DNA of 64,000 nt from Agelaius tricolor (lineage: Eukaryota; Chordata; Aves; Passeriformes; Icteridae): positions 7,192,418-7,256,417 of the forward strand of contig JALJCS010000028.1 of the NCBI GenBank assembly GCA_023055355.1, in the 5' to 3' direction. This document shows, piece by piece, positions 44,694 to 57,300 of this stretch (position 1 is the first letter of the stretch; each line of letters starts with the position of its first letter). The translations under genes were made by a program, and so were the position numbers. The notes beneath the pieces were generated by a model. It did not search any database, was not told the origin of the DNA, and worked only from the letters and a program-made list of their open reading frames with translations.

Positions 44694-47130
44694 GTAAGTC
44701 AGAGATACAAATCCCACAGGACAGGCTGGGCAAAAGTTCAAAGAAAATGCTCTTAGGGATGGTTCTTTGTGAAGTACTGATAGAGGGATAACTGCTGGGC
44801 ATCATTTTAGAACTGGGAGCTTGGAGCTGATTACAGCAGTAGCAGCCCAGACAAAAATATGGGCTCCAGAGGCAGGGTTTTAATGCCAGCTTTTTCCCTT
44901 GCTCTGCCATATTCCAAATGGTCCAAATTTTGTCCACTCCTGAGCAGTGATTTTCTTTGAATCCACTTCAGCAAGGTGCTAATCTGGCTGCTTTAGGAAC
45001 ATGAGCAATTGCCAGGGTGGCTCATTGCTCTGGGTAAGAGCAGCAAGCAAAGCCTGAGCACTCGCTGCTGTTACTGAATGTAACATAAATTTGGTGTCTG
45101 TCATTAACAGGCAGTAGAAGTGCTGGGCACAAAAGCCTGCACAGCTTTTACAAGACTGTTGTTCTCTGACAACCATTACTGCAAGCACGGCCCTGGAAAT
45201 GAGCACTAATGATTTAAAGATGAGGATCTCTGCCAGCCACAGGCCCGAGATGCTGCTGCAGAGTCATGTGTGAGCTGTCCATGAGTCTGGCTCCCCAGGG
45301 AAGGGTCAGTTCTATATTTAACTTGCTTGTAACTTACTATGAGGGCTGACTGGTGCAACAAATCTGCTTCTCTTGTGTCTCCTCTCTGTCATCCTTCATT
45401 ATATTTCTGCTGTTTTATTCTTTCCTCTGCTTTCCTTATCTGTGTCAAGATGGAGGCTGGGCATAAGCCAGGCTAACTCTGGATGTGTCTGCCTGGAAGG
45501 GCAGTGTATGCCCAGCTCTGGATGTCTCCAAGCCATAAACGCAGCTGATGTATTTTTATTTATTGAAACTTTTCCATCGGACTCAGAACGAAGCCTCTGC
45601 CCCTCCGAAGAAGGAATTAGTGCTGGAGGGAAATGGCTGAGCGCCGGGAATGCAAAACCGGGCGAGTGAGAACCGTGACTGACACAAGAGGGCAGTGCCT
45701 GCCTGCTCCTGTGCCTGCAGGGGACGGGATCGGGGCAGGGGAACCGCCAGGCTCCAATTCCCTGCCCTGCCCTGCCCTGGTGCTCCTGTGCCTGCAGGGG
45801 ACGGGATCGGGGCAGGGGAACCGCCAGGCTCCAATTCCCTGCCTGCCCCTGGTGCCACGGGACTGCCAGCTCCGTTCTGTTGGTCACAGGAGATGCAAAA
45901 CCCCAAATGCCTGTGGGTTCCTAGGAATAAGGGCATAATCTGGTGGGGAAATCTTGTGTTTTGCCCAGGCTGTTGCCTTGTAATGTAGCTCATTAATTCA
46001 GAAATTGTTAACAGCAGCTATGCCCCAGTCAGCCCTCAGGAACACAGACTTCCCTCTGCACACAAAAGCAGCTCAGTTTGTGGGTAACCTTCATAGTTAG
46101 GAAATTATTGAGGTCTTTCTTGAGACTGGCCTTCTCCATGCTGGAGTCCCCCTGCAATGGAAGCTTGGAGAGATCCCTCATCTCTGGCCACCATCTGTGA
46201 TGATCTCTCACTACAGCTTCTGTTTCACAGAACAGGTAGAACTTCACATTTTTGAAAGCTACAATTCTCTATCACTTTGCTTGAAATTGTCAGTGGATTC
46301 AGAAGTTATTGGTTGGCTGTGCAGAGTGGAAGGAGGGGAAGGAGGACATGGATTGGGAATTTGTGATTCCAAGGCTTCACTTCCAGAAGAAACCAATCCT
46401 AAAAAGAACACCTAAAAAGGGGGGAGGTTGGTCCCACAGCAGGGGAAAGGCTTGGCCTGATGCAGGATCTCAGAATTCTGATTTGTCACCATCACTGGAT
46501 CTATTCAAGTCTGATTATATCCACACAAGCTTTGTGACATCTCTAAGGGAAAAGCCCCTCTCTGTAATTACCAAAGTGCATTTTTAATTGTGATTTCAGC
46601 TTGGCACTGTTCAGCATGCAATTTTTCTTCTCTCATTTGTTCAGAATGATCATTTTGTCAGTTGTTTTCTGCTGTTCTTTGCTGGCTGTGCTGGGGAGAT
46701 GGACTGCTGAGGCTGGAGCCTCCATCACTGTCCCTGCTCTCACAATGCACTCAGCACGAGCACTTGTGCTCAGAAAGAAAATGCAGCCATGGAAGTAAAT
46801 TTTCTCAATAATTCATGGGCTTTATAGCCCAGAGCAAATTATACCTTGGCTCTGTCATGAAACTCAGGCTGCAAATCCCTTTATAGCCAAGCTCGTTAAC
46901 AATATCAGTAAAGTGGTAGCTCTAGACTGGCTTTGATAATTGATGCATTAGAATCTTTGGAGAGTATTTAGTGGTAAACCTGCAGCATCCAGACTGAGCC
47001 ATCAGTGGGGGCTGGATTGAGGAAAAACCATTTCTTTGTTTGCCTTGCAGTTGCCTTTGTCTGCCTCAAACAGCTCAGGTTTTGTTGCTTTGTTTTCTAC
47101 CTCATTTTGTCTTTATCAGCTGCAGTTTTT
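44694..47130. other. No recognised gene
   Basis: Mostly unique sequence with a 77-base tandem duplication at 45705-45857. No EF-hand coding exon of CALML6 was seen on the minus strand. Confidence 0.5.
45705..45857. repeat. 77-base tandem duplication
   Basis: GCTCCTGTGCCTGCAGGGGA onward, including CGGGATCGGGGCAGGGGAAC and CGCCAGGCTCCAATTCCC, appears twice almost unchanged. Confidence 0.92.
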
Positions 47131-47540
47131 TGAGGGAAGGGGATGACTGAGGGAAGGGGATGACTGAGGGGAAAAGGATCACTGAGGGAAGGGGATCACT
47201 GAGGGAAGAGGATCACTGAGGGAAAGGATCACTGAGAGAAGAGGATCACTGAGGGGAAAGGATCACTGAGGGGAAAGGATCACTGAGGGGAGAGGATCAC
47301 TGAGGGGAAAGGATCACTGAGGGAAGGGGATCACTGAGGGATCACTGAGGGAAAGGATCACTGAGGGAAGAGGATCACTGAGGGAAAGGATCACTGAGGG
47401 GAAAGGATCACTGAGGGGAAAGGATCACTGAGGGAAAGGATCACTGAGGGAAGAGGATCACTGAGGGAAGGGGATCACTGAGGGGAAAGGATCACTGAGG
47501 GATCACTGAGGGAAAGGATCACTGAGGGAAGGGGATCACT
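47131..47540. repeat. 16-18-base minisatellite, about 24 copies
   Basis: The unit is TGAGGGAAAGGATCAC with GGGGA / GAAGA length variants. Purine-rich on the + strand. Confidence 0.95.
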
Positions 47541-48299
47541 GCCAGGATGGATGAGTGGGACACTGCAAAACCTGCTCACTGATGGAACAAAATATCTCTG
47601 CCACAACCACTCCTCATGGTCACTCCTGGCTGCCTCCTGGTTCTGATCCTGATCCTCTTTACCTGTTAGAACTCCTTTTGCTTAGGGAGACACTGCCTAA
47701 TTTGCTGCGAGTAGCAGAGGTTCTTTCCTTCACCCACAATTAAAATACAAACTGTGAGAGAAGCCTTGGAATCCTTCTCAGAGCAGATGATGAAAACAAA
47801 AGTATCACAGGGGAATTGTGCTCTAAAAACTGGAGAAGACAATAAATGTTTTATGAAATTCTACATCCTAAGGTCAAACTCAATGCACAAAAAAGGTTTA
47901 GGTGCAAACCCACATTGCTGGGAAAATATTTTGTTCTGGTCAGTCAAAATTTAGAATATAAAATGCCAGAGCTGCTCTTTTTATCTTCCTGGAAGGAAAA
48001 AGGGGCCTGTAGAAAAGAATGCAGACTTCCACATATATTTCAATTTTTTTTTTAAATAACAACGCTCACCTTGGGCACACAGAGAAAGGAGAAAATCAAT
48101 TTCTATTTCAAACCTAGAAATGAATCTGCAAACCTGAATCTGTATTAAAGTGCTTAATTTTTACTCTTTTTCCCCCCTGCTTTCCCAAGTAGCTCAAAAA
48201 CGAAACAAAAGAGAAGAGCCTGATGTTGAGATCTTCTTTGTGCATTGTTTTTTTCTCTCCATGCTAGGAGTTTATGGCATAACTACTTCCTCCAACAAG

Positions 48300-48393
48300 T
48301 GAGGAAGTGCAGTCCCAAGGTCCAAGCACTGACCTGGGAACCCTCTTTGGTGACTCTTCTGCCACAGACTTCCCCCCTGACACTGGTCTGTAG
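48300..48393 (+). CDS. Exon-like cassette, product unknown
   Basis: After the acceptor TTCCTCCAACAAG one base completes the codon left open by 44693. The frame continues EEVQSQGPSTDLGTLFGDSS to TAG at 48391-48393. A GTCTGT donor-like site at 48386 would allow joining to 48427, but the intron would be only 41 bases. Confidence 0.25.
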
Positions 48394-48426
48394 AACAGGG
48401 ACTCAGCTCTGCCTTTTCTTGCACAG

Positions 48427-48559
48427 AATTGGAGGATGAATACGCTGAGCGTGGGCTGCGCTGTCACAGTGAAATACAGGTACAGTCAGAGCATGATGAA
48501 CTTTGTGTGGGACATGAAGAGCAGGAAAAATCCTCAAATCCCACTCCCTCCCCCTCTTA
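48427..48559 (+). CDS. Possible terminal exon, product unknown
   Basis: The acceptor TTTTCTTGCACAG is strong. In the phase left by a donor at 48386 the frame reads LEDEYAERGLRCHSEIQ and an acidic tail to a TAA at 48557-48559. A GTACAG donor at 48481 would also be possible. Unrecognised; may be chance. Confidence 0.2.
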
Positions 48560-48649
48560 AGGGGTGAATCTGGAGAAGAAACTGGGGCAAAGGGTGAGGT
48601 TTAGAAACAGCCCCTGGGCTTGAGGCGCCTCCTCCCAACATTTTCAATG

Positions 48650-48920
48650 AGGGGGGAGATGGGCAAGGTTTGCTCAGCGCCCCGGGGCCGGAAAGGTTTC
48701 TGTGCCCAAAACCCTCCCCGAGAGCTGCGCCAGGCCGGGCGCTGTGCTGGGGGCAGAAGCGGCTCTGCCCCGCACGAAAGGGCACCTGGAGGCAATGGAG
48801 CTGTGATTGGCCCGCAAAGCAGACGGCCATAAAAACAACACAAAAATAACACAAAGCACTCGGGGGTGTCTGGAGAGGTCTCCCCCGCCCTTGGCTGCGC
48901 TGCCGGCTCCCAGCAGATGG
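48650..48920 (+). promoter_or_regulatory. GC-rich promoter-like patch
   Basis: CG-dense sequence ends in an inverted CCAAT box (GATTGG near 48808) and a TATA-like CATAAAAAC near 48829. This spacing suits a + strand core promoter with a start near 48855-48865. No known gene follows directly. It could serve a non-coding transcript. Confidence 0.3.
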
Positions 48921-49317
48921 GGGAAGTGAGCCGGAGCGGCCCCGCTGAAGGTCGGCTGGGCAGGCTGCAAGGCCAAGGCACAGAGCAGCGATTCCATTTA
49001 CTGCGGTCGTTGGGAGGAAAAAAACGGGGGATGTTTTTATTCCTTACTTATTTCGCATATAGACTTTCTCCTCTTGATAAAAGGCCCACAGTACCTGCTG
49101 TAAAACACGGAAATTGAAATGGCTTGGGCCATCTGGGAAATAAAAAAGAGTATATTTGGTTATTTTGCACTGTAATAATGAGGAAAAAAATCGGTGATAA
49201 TGAGCAGGGTTATTTCTCAATCAAGAAACAGCCTGGAGTGGGACAGACTCCAGCTCCACCACAGATATCCTGGGCATCTCAATAGGTTTCAATGTCCCTG
49301 CCTCTGTTTTCCCTGGG

Positions 49318-49790
49318 TAAACAATTCTAGGATCCAGAGGGTGGAAGGGACCTTTGGACATCCCCTGGTCCAGCCCTGCTGCTCCCTGGGCCCTGCCCAC
49401 TGTGGCTCTGGATTCTCCAAGGATGCAGAACTCACTGCCCCTCTGGGCAGCCTGTTCTACTGTCCGACCCCTCTTATAGTGAAAATAGGAAATTTTGTCT
49501 TGTTGGAGTGGAAATTCCTGTATTTGGGATTGTTCCTATTGCTTCTTACCGTGCAAGCTGGTGCCAAGTGAGAAAAGTCTGCCTCTGTGTTCTCCATCCT
49601 CTCCCCCAGGTGTTTATACACATTTACTGATCCCTCCTGCATCACCTCATCCTGAGGCCAAAGACTCCCAGCTTGCTCATCCTCCCCTCACACGTCAGCT
49701 TCGATGCCTTCATCATCCAAATATTTAACTCCATCTTTTCTCCAGCTTGTCCAAATCACCCAGGAATTTCCCCTGGATCCCAGGGTGCTG
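49318..49790 (-). mobile_element. Degraded CR1 (LINE) 3' fragment
   Basis: GGTGGAAGGGACCTTTGGAC, ATCCCCTGGTCCAGCCCTGC and GCAGCCTGTTCTACTGTCCG, then TAGTGAAAATAGGAAATTTT, follow the reverse complement of the CR1 3' part in order, with many mutations. The right end is approximate. Confidence 0.7.
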
Positions 49791-51261
49791 TTTAAGGGAT
49801 TTCTCTGCCTGTGCACGGAGGAGCTGCAGAAAGCAGACCGTGAAGTCCCCATGGGTGCTGTCCCTGCCATGGCATCACCTCCCACAGCCAGGCTGTGACA
49901 CCACAGCTGTGACAGAGGCCACCCCAGCATGGCCCCACGGGAAGGGAGAGCCAAGGTGAACCCAGAGCAAGGTGAATCTCCCCTCTCTGCTCTGCACCAA
50001 GTGTTTCATCACAGGTGCCTGAGCTGCTGGAACGGGGAAAGGAACACGACCTTCCTCCTGCTTTGGGGTGGGAGGTGCCACAGAAATCCCCCTCCTCTGG
50101 GAGACCACGCTTCAGAAGCACAGGAAATTGCCTGGATTTAAAAAAGGAACACAAGGAATAATGCTTTTCCAGGCCAGAGAAGGAAGAGAGATTTCCCTCC
50201 CTTTCTCTAGTTTATCACATTGCCACCAACAACAAAACCATGTTTCATCAGAGCTTGGCCTTGCTCCCCCAGGTTTTAATCAAAATGATTATTGATGAAA
50301 AATCTTAAGGAATTGTAGCTAGAGATGCTGCAAACCCACTGCTCAGTGCTGTGCCAGAATAATTGTAATGAAAATTCAAAGTTTCTCACTGATTCCTACC
50401 TCTTCATTTCCCAACATATCCCACTATTCTAGGTACAAATCCTACACCCCAAAATCTCCAAGATTTAATCAATGTTCAAGATCCCAGGTAACACACATTA
50501 ATGTAATTAGCACAACAAAATCAGGATAATTAGAGCATCTATGGAATTACTTTGGTCACTTCTTCATCCATTTACAACTATAAATCATGAAAGTGCAAGT
50601 GTGTACACATGTCTAATCAGCTGATGGCTGTGACACACAGCCCTTCTTCCTGCCCCCTGCTCCTTTTGGCTCCTTGGTGCCTCTTCCCTTTGTAACTCTG
50701 TGCAGTCACTTACCCATGGACCTGTGCTTAATCCTGATCCCAAACTGGCTCCTCCGAGTCTGAGAAAGCATTCAGAGAAATGAAACTAAAATAAAAGGAG
50801 TTTCTCATCCATCTGGAGATGGGGTGGGGGATGGAAGAGGCAACTGCTAGGCCCAAAACTCAGTCAGATTGTTCTTTATGACACGAGCCCCAAAGCACAG
50901 GTGTGGGTGTAGAAAGGGCTCTCCTCAAATCTGCATGTCTGAGTTCTAGAGATCCACACCTAAAGCTGTGGCTGCGTATTCTCGAATTCAGGGAAGGCTC
51001 CAGTAGAAAATCTCTGGCACAGGAAGTTCAGTTCAGCTTCCTCTCCAGATTTCCTTCCTCCACCTCCTCAGATGCAGAACAGCGGGGAACTCACCCTGGC
51101 CTGGCCAGTGCAAACTCCCAGCAGAGCAGAGCTGGAGTCTGAGGGTAAACCTGCAGCTCCAGGGGTCAGGGGAGGCAGCACAGCCCAGGGGGGCTCTGGG
51201 GGACAACACCGAACCCCAAATGTCCTCAGCTGCTGAGCTGGGCTTGGTACCTGCACACAGA
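49791..51261. other. No recognised gene
   Basis: Unique intergenic sequence; no open exon-like segment with both splice sites stood out. Confidence 0.5.
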
Positions 51262-51829
51262 GCCATGAGAGACACAGGACAGTGACCCCAGTGCCATCAG
51301 AGAGACAGGACAGTGACCCCAGTGCCATCAGAGACACAGGACAGTCACCTCAGTGCCATCACACACACAGGACAGTCACCTCAGTGCCATCACAGACAGG
51401 ACAGTCACCCCAGTGCCATCACACACAGGATAGTCACCTCAGTGCCATCACAGACAGGAGTCACCTCAGTGCCATCATACACACAGGACAGTCACCTCAG
51501 TGCCATCACAGACAGGACAGTCACCTCAGTGCCAGCACAGACAGGACAGTCACCTCAGTGCCATCACAGACAGGACAGTCACCTCAGTGCCATCACACAC
51601 ACAGGACAGTCACCTCAGTGCCAGCACAGACACAGGACAGTCACCCCAGTGCCATCACAGACAGGAGTCACCCCAGTGCCATCACACACACAGGACAGTC
51701 ACCTCAGTGCCAGCACAGACACAGGACAGTCACCTCAGTGCCATCACAGACAGGAGTCACCTCAGTGCCATCATACACACAGGACAGTCACCTCAGTGCC
51801 ATCACAGACAGGAGTCACCTCAGTGCCAT
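51262..51829. repeat. 28-33-base minisatellite, about 19 copies
   Basis: The unit is ACACAGGACAGTCACCTCAG followed by TGCCATCACAG, with (CA)n length changes. It yields spurious + frames of 150-226 codons in all three phases. It is followed by short CACTGGG repeats to about 51857. Confidence 0.95.
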
Positions 51830-51944
51830 GGCACTGGGCACTGGGCACTGGGCAGGAAGGGGTTACATCCCACGCCTCACCTGCTATTCCATCCAAGAAC
51901 ACAGAAGAGTCCTTGGGTTTCAGTCCCATCAGCTGCTCAGAGTG

Positions 51945-52001
51945 AGAGATAATAATAAATAATAAATAATAAATAATAAATAATAAATAATAAATAATAA
52001 A
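51945..52001. repeat. TAATAAA microsatellite
   Basis: Seven-base unit TAATAAA repeated about eight times without interruption. Confidence 0.95.
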
Positions 52002-53906
52002 CAGGAACAGATCAGCTCCAGTGCCAAAGGGGGACGCTGGCTCGGGTGCATTTCTGCTGACTGGTGCACATCAGGAAACCACAGAGTGCCTTTAGCTTTG
52101 ACTCCAACATTAATTTTGGCACTGGAAAGAGCTTTTATTAAAAGTACTGAAAATGTCATTCATCTTTATTCGTATTGCATTTGTTACAAGGATTTAAACC
52201 CCAATATGGAACTATAGGGAGAAGAAAAAATGGAGATTGACTCATCTGATCATAAAAATAAATGGAACTCTAAACATGTTTTAAATAGTAAGAAGTACAT
52301 TTGGGTATTATATTTCTAATACTGGAAGGTGGTACTGATCTGAACTGTTTTTCATGGTTTGTTTTTTCTCCAAGGTGTTCTTTCTGAACCCCTTATAAAC
52401 TAAATTATTTGTAGGTAAGCTATGATGGTAGACCATAATCCATAGGGGAAAAATAAATAAAAGGTGGAAATGTGAAGAATTGAAACCATTCCATTATTTT
52501 TAAATATTAAATTCAAAGGAAACAAAACTATTCTTTGCAGTACTACCCAGTAATAGAAGAGATTTGAAATCCTGCTGTAAGTCCATTTACCCAAAATTGT
52601 CTTTTTGCCTATTTCAGTTAATGCTGGACAGTACACTGACAATGCTGGATCTTTGCTAGGATGTTCCCAAGAGGTAAGTGGGGAATTTAAATTACTTGCA
52701 GTCTAGGACTCCTAACCCAAAATCCAGATTTTTCTGCTGCAAATATAAAATTTACAAAATAAAATTAAAAAAAATTCTGATGCAAATCCCTACTGGCAGC
52801 AGTGTGGCAGAAACCACAAAAGCCCAATGACCTTTCTGCTTTATGGGATTGGCACAACAGCAGCAGAAATGGAAGAGCTGAATTCCAGCTGTGACAGCTC
52901 TTGAGTGAAAATGTCTTTAATCAAGCATCACCTCTCAACACACAATAATCACCTACAAGCAGGTTTGATGCTCAGGTCTGACACTGGATTGTTCAGTGAG
53001 TAAAAAGTTAAAGGTTTCTAGAGAACACTGGGGTTTTATGGGTTTTCTTCCTAGTTCATGATAATGTTATCACTGGGGAAAGGAGGTGGTTTATGTTACT
53101 TTGAGTATCTATTTTTTAATGTATTTCTTGACCCTTTGCAACTTCTTAGTCCAGACTTGCTTGTGTTTTAAGGTTTATAAAAATATTTCCCATCAAAATT
53201 ATTTCTTCAGTAAATATTTTGGCTTGACTAAGCAAAACTATACATGTAGAGGGGCTTATTTTTTCCACTATATGTAATTGTCTTTGTATAAAAACGAAAT
53301 TTCATGTGCTGTTTATTTACTAAAACATCCATTCATTCAGCCTCTGAAAATCCAACTGTGTTGGCTGCTTGTACTTTGTCAGTTCTCTTGAGCAGTGGCT
53401 ACAGAGATGTCACACTTTATATAAAGTTTTGTTTTGCTGCTTGGAAAAATGAATTTTATAAGCACATTCTCTGTAACAGGTTCTCCCAAGGAAGGCTTTC
53501 ACAGAATTGCTGACAAATGCTTTGAGATTTGAGATATTTACTGGAACAGATCCCCCAGGTCACAGGAAAATTCTCTTTTTTGTACATTTAGAATCCAGCC
53601 CAGACTCTCACTCAAAGGACATGAGCAGAATTTGGCTTTAAGTTCTTTCATTCTGAGCAGCAACTGAACTGTGTTTTACTTTTTTCCCAAATACATTTTC
53701 CCAAATAAATACTTTTTTTTTGGATTATGGGATGTAACCATCACTGAACCTACTCATTTTATTCCCTATTCCAATTCAATTAATGCCTACTGAACTTTCC
53801 AATTGACTTCCCAGGGATTCTCCAAGGACAGTGGTCAAGTCCCCTGACCATGAATATTTTTGTTTTACAGCTGCATTTTTGTTTTCTGGATTCTGGAATC
53901 TTGCAG
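52002..53906. other. AT-rich intergenic sequence
   Basis: No recognised gene. A 56-base exon-like cassette lies at 52618-52673 (acceptor TGCCTATTTCAG, donor GTAAGT, open as QYTDNAGSLLGCSQE). Confidence 0.45.
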
Positions 53907-54066
53907 GAGCCCTGAAGTTCTCCTTCAGCTGCAGCTGAGGCCCTTGGGGAGAGCAGACCTGGCTGGCAGCAGCTCCCTCAGGACACAGAGCTGGGCCCCT
54001 TGCCCACACTGCTCCTCCAAGGCTGGAGGGAGGCATGGAAGCCCCAGGGAATCTGACACACACAAG
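53907..54066 (+). other. Exon-like cassette
   Basis: TTGCAG acceptor and GTGAGC donor bound 160 bases open in one frame (EVLLQLQLRPLGRADLAGSS and onward). The pyrimidine tract is poor and no joining partner in phase was found, so it may be non-coding or chance. Confidence 0.18.
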
Positions 54067-54248
54067 GTGAGCAAATCCTTCTTGTCTCTGAGGGTATTTC
54101 AAACTTCACACAGGCCTGGTGTGCCTGGCACCATGGAAAGTTCAGCAGCCAGGCTGAGTTCTCAATGTGGATTCTAAACTCTCAGCATCTCCTGGGTCCC
54201 AGTTGTTTTTCTGTTTGCTGCTCAATGAAGCCCTTGAGGAAAGTCCCT

Positions 54249-54385
54249 TTAAATGGGGAAATATGAGGCTTTAAATGGGGAAATATGAGGATTTAAATGG
54301 AGAAATGTGAGGATTTAAATGGAGAAATGTGAGGATTTAAATGGAGAAATGTGAGGATTTAAATGGAGAAATGTGAGGCTTTAAG
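54249..54385. repeat. 22-base minisatellite, six copies
   Basis: The unit is TTTAAATGGAGAAATGTGAG plus two bases. The first two copies carry GGGGAAATATG instead. Confidence 0.95.
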
Positions 54386-57300
54386 CTTTTACTCAAACTG
54401 CTTGATCAGCCTTCGTGCAGCCCAAGTGTTCCCTACTTAAAGGAAGGCCTGCATGTGTGCAATTATTGGGTGTGTTTATGGATGTGTGTAAACACACAGT
54501 GCACAATCTCATTTCTAAGATGATTATAACCATTCCCTTTGTTGCTTTTATATTATTTTCCAAGAGCAACAAAGGACTTTTAAAAGCCAAGCTACAGCTT
54601 GCAAGTTTAAAGGTACAGCAAAAATGGAAACTCAAAATAAATACCTGAGTACAAAGGAAAAGCAGAATATCCCCAGCCCATGGCAAAGAGCTCTGATACA
54701 TTTCTGATTCTAGGGAAAATACAATCAAAGCTATTCTTTTGTCTTTCTCAAGATGGATTTGTTTAAATAGAATGAAAAAAAAGGAGAATTGGTGTTTGGT
54801 AAGTGTATACCATGCTCAGACCAAGCTTGAGACACCTGTTTATGCTTCTAAGTTGGAAGATGAAAAAAAAGTTCAGAATAGAGCACTCCCAGCAGAGGAG
54901 TTTTGGGTTTTGTTGAACAAGTATCTACATTAAATAGATTATAAAATTACAAGATTATAAATTAGATAGATTATTAGATTATAAAATTCTGTATTTGAGT
55001 CACTGTAGGATTGTGTCACAGTATAAAACCAGGTGCTGACTGTGAGGAACAGGAGATCCAGGTTCAAGCAACCCCAACATTTCCTCTCCCTTCTGTCCAT
55101 CAAGTGCTGGGTGTTGGTGGCTGAAGAATTTCACATCACTCTGCATCAGCTTCCTAAGTCTAAGACAACAATATTTGTATTTCTGTGGCTTTGGAAAATG
55201 CTACAAGTTCTGCCAAACACAGGAACTAGGATTAAATTTGTATTGTTTTTGAAGTGAGAGGTACCTGTGGCAAAGGAACAGGAGCAAGGTTTTCCCTGGA
55301 AATGAAAGCACCTCCAGCCATAATTTGTGAGAAAAGCAGATTAGAATTTGTGAGAAAACAGGACTGGAGCTAATGCCTTCTTAAGGACATGGAGCCCAGT
55401 GTGTCCTGCTCCAATTCTGCCTCTGCTGAGGACAAAATATTCCCAGACAATCTTGTAAGAGCCATGATTAAAACACTGCCAGGAACACACCCAGGAAAGC
55501 CCTGGCTTTTCACAGCTCTGCTACTTCCCTTCCACAGCAATGGATTTTTCCAGAGGATTTTGAAGTGACTTCCAAAGTCTCTCAGAAATTCTGAATTAAC
55601 TCTCCCTGACCCATCTCACACATATCCCATCCTGCCCCTCACCAAAAGTGGAATCCAGGAATTCCTTGGCTGTATCAGTTGTAAACTCAGTGGATGGACT
55701 GTGCTGTTTGACACAAAGACCCTCAGAACCAGCTCTCCTTACCTTAAATCCTTGTCAATTATATTCTCTGCAGACTAACACACTTTTGCTAATTTTATGC
55801 CATGTTCTCAGAAGTGTTTAAAATAACTCTTTTGTTCCATAATAATAGGGAAACTGAAAGAAACTGTGAGAATGCAGAATGTAACTAAGGAGACTGAGCT
55901 ACTCCTACTTTTTGCTCTGCCTGGCCCCACTGAGGATTTCTATTCAGTTTGCTTTTACTTATTTATTTTCTCTAATGAATGATCTTGATATTCTGCTACC
56001 TGGGTCCTTCCTCAGAAGGTAGCAGTGATGATTGTCATCCAATTGTTAAAGAAGTGGCAAATAACAGCAGGTTGGAAGTGCTCTGAATTAGGTTTTAAAA
56101 AATAAAACAATAGTAAAACCCAGGAGTTTTGAATAGACTCAGGGCTGAAGCACAGCAGAAGTTCAGACATTGTATAAGCTTCCTTTAAGTTTGGTGCAAT
56201 GTCAGGAGAAATGAGAGTTCTGCTTTTCTTTAGGGAGCAAATGGAGAACTTCAAAGCAGTTCAGAGTCACGGGAGTGTCCCCTTGGCTCCCTGCAGGGCT
56301 CCCAGAATGCACCCTGCAGCCCCCAGAGCATCCCAAGGCAGCCCAGGTGCTCTGGGATGGGCAATGCTGTGGTTCTGGAACAGGGGTGGAGTTCTGAGCC
56401 AGGCTATTCACAACACTTACCTGAGGTAACACAAAAAGGAGGCAAATCACAATTATTTATTACTTCAACAATAATCTTACACCACCTGAGGAGCTTTGCA
56501 GCTTTGAGAAGTGCTGATTTTTCACCTTGTTGTAGAAAGCATCATTTATCCCTGTTTGGTGAGAGTTATTCTGTCAGAGCCTAGGGGCACCTTGATTTAC
56601 CATAACAATCATACAATAACAACAGGTAAATTTCGATTATAACCATGGTATTTGTATGCAAAAATTAATTACTTTAAGCAGTGAAACTGCCCAAAGCTTC
56701 ACCCAACTCAGGATGCTCCCTACAAAGGGGTTAATGGCAGCTGATTGAGAAAAAGGTGCCAGACATTTTGCAATGGAGAAGTGTGGAGCAACCTTTCCAC
56801 TGAGGGGATTTCTGTAGCTCTAACCCAGGACCACAACTGGCACTTCCAAGTGCACTAATCAAAACCATTAACATTTGTTTTATTAATTATCCATCCCAGA
56901 TCTTCAAGTACTCACAGATGTTTTCAGTGAAATTTTGAGTTTTAAACAATATTTTTGCAGTGTATAGAAAGAGATAAACTTGTATCTGGTAAATCCACTT
57001 AATTCTGGTGATTTGCACATTCATCCACTGAGCAGTGCAAACTATGGCAGTTCATGGATCTCTGCAAAAAATTAGGATTAAAAATAAAAAATAAATTTTA
57101 AAAAATAGAGAGAATACCTGTGCAGCAGCTTCCAGCACAGGATCATGTAAGGACAGCATAAATCACCTTGTTGCACACAGCAATGAGGGATTCCTCAGAT
57201 TATAAAACCTCCAGGCTTTAAAAATTAGAATGCTGGAAACAAAACAGAGCTTCTTAGGAGGGGGTAAGATCTGAATGTGTATTTTATTTAAAAAAATCCA

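Noticed and set aside
51282..51962. Frames of 150-226 codons rich in S, Q, H and T
   Set aside because: Caused by the 28-33-base minisatellite; three + frames are open at once and show no domain.
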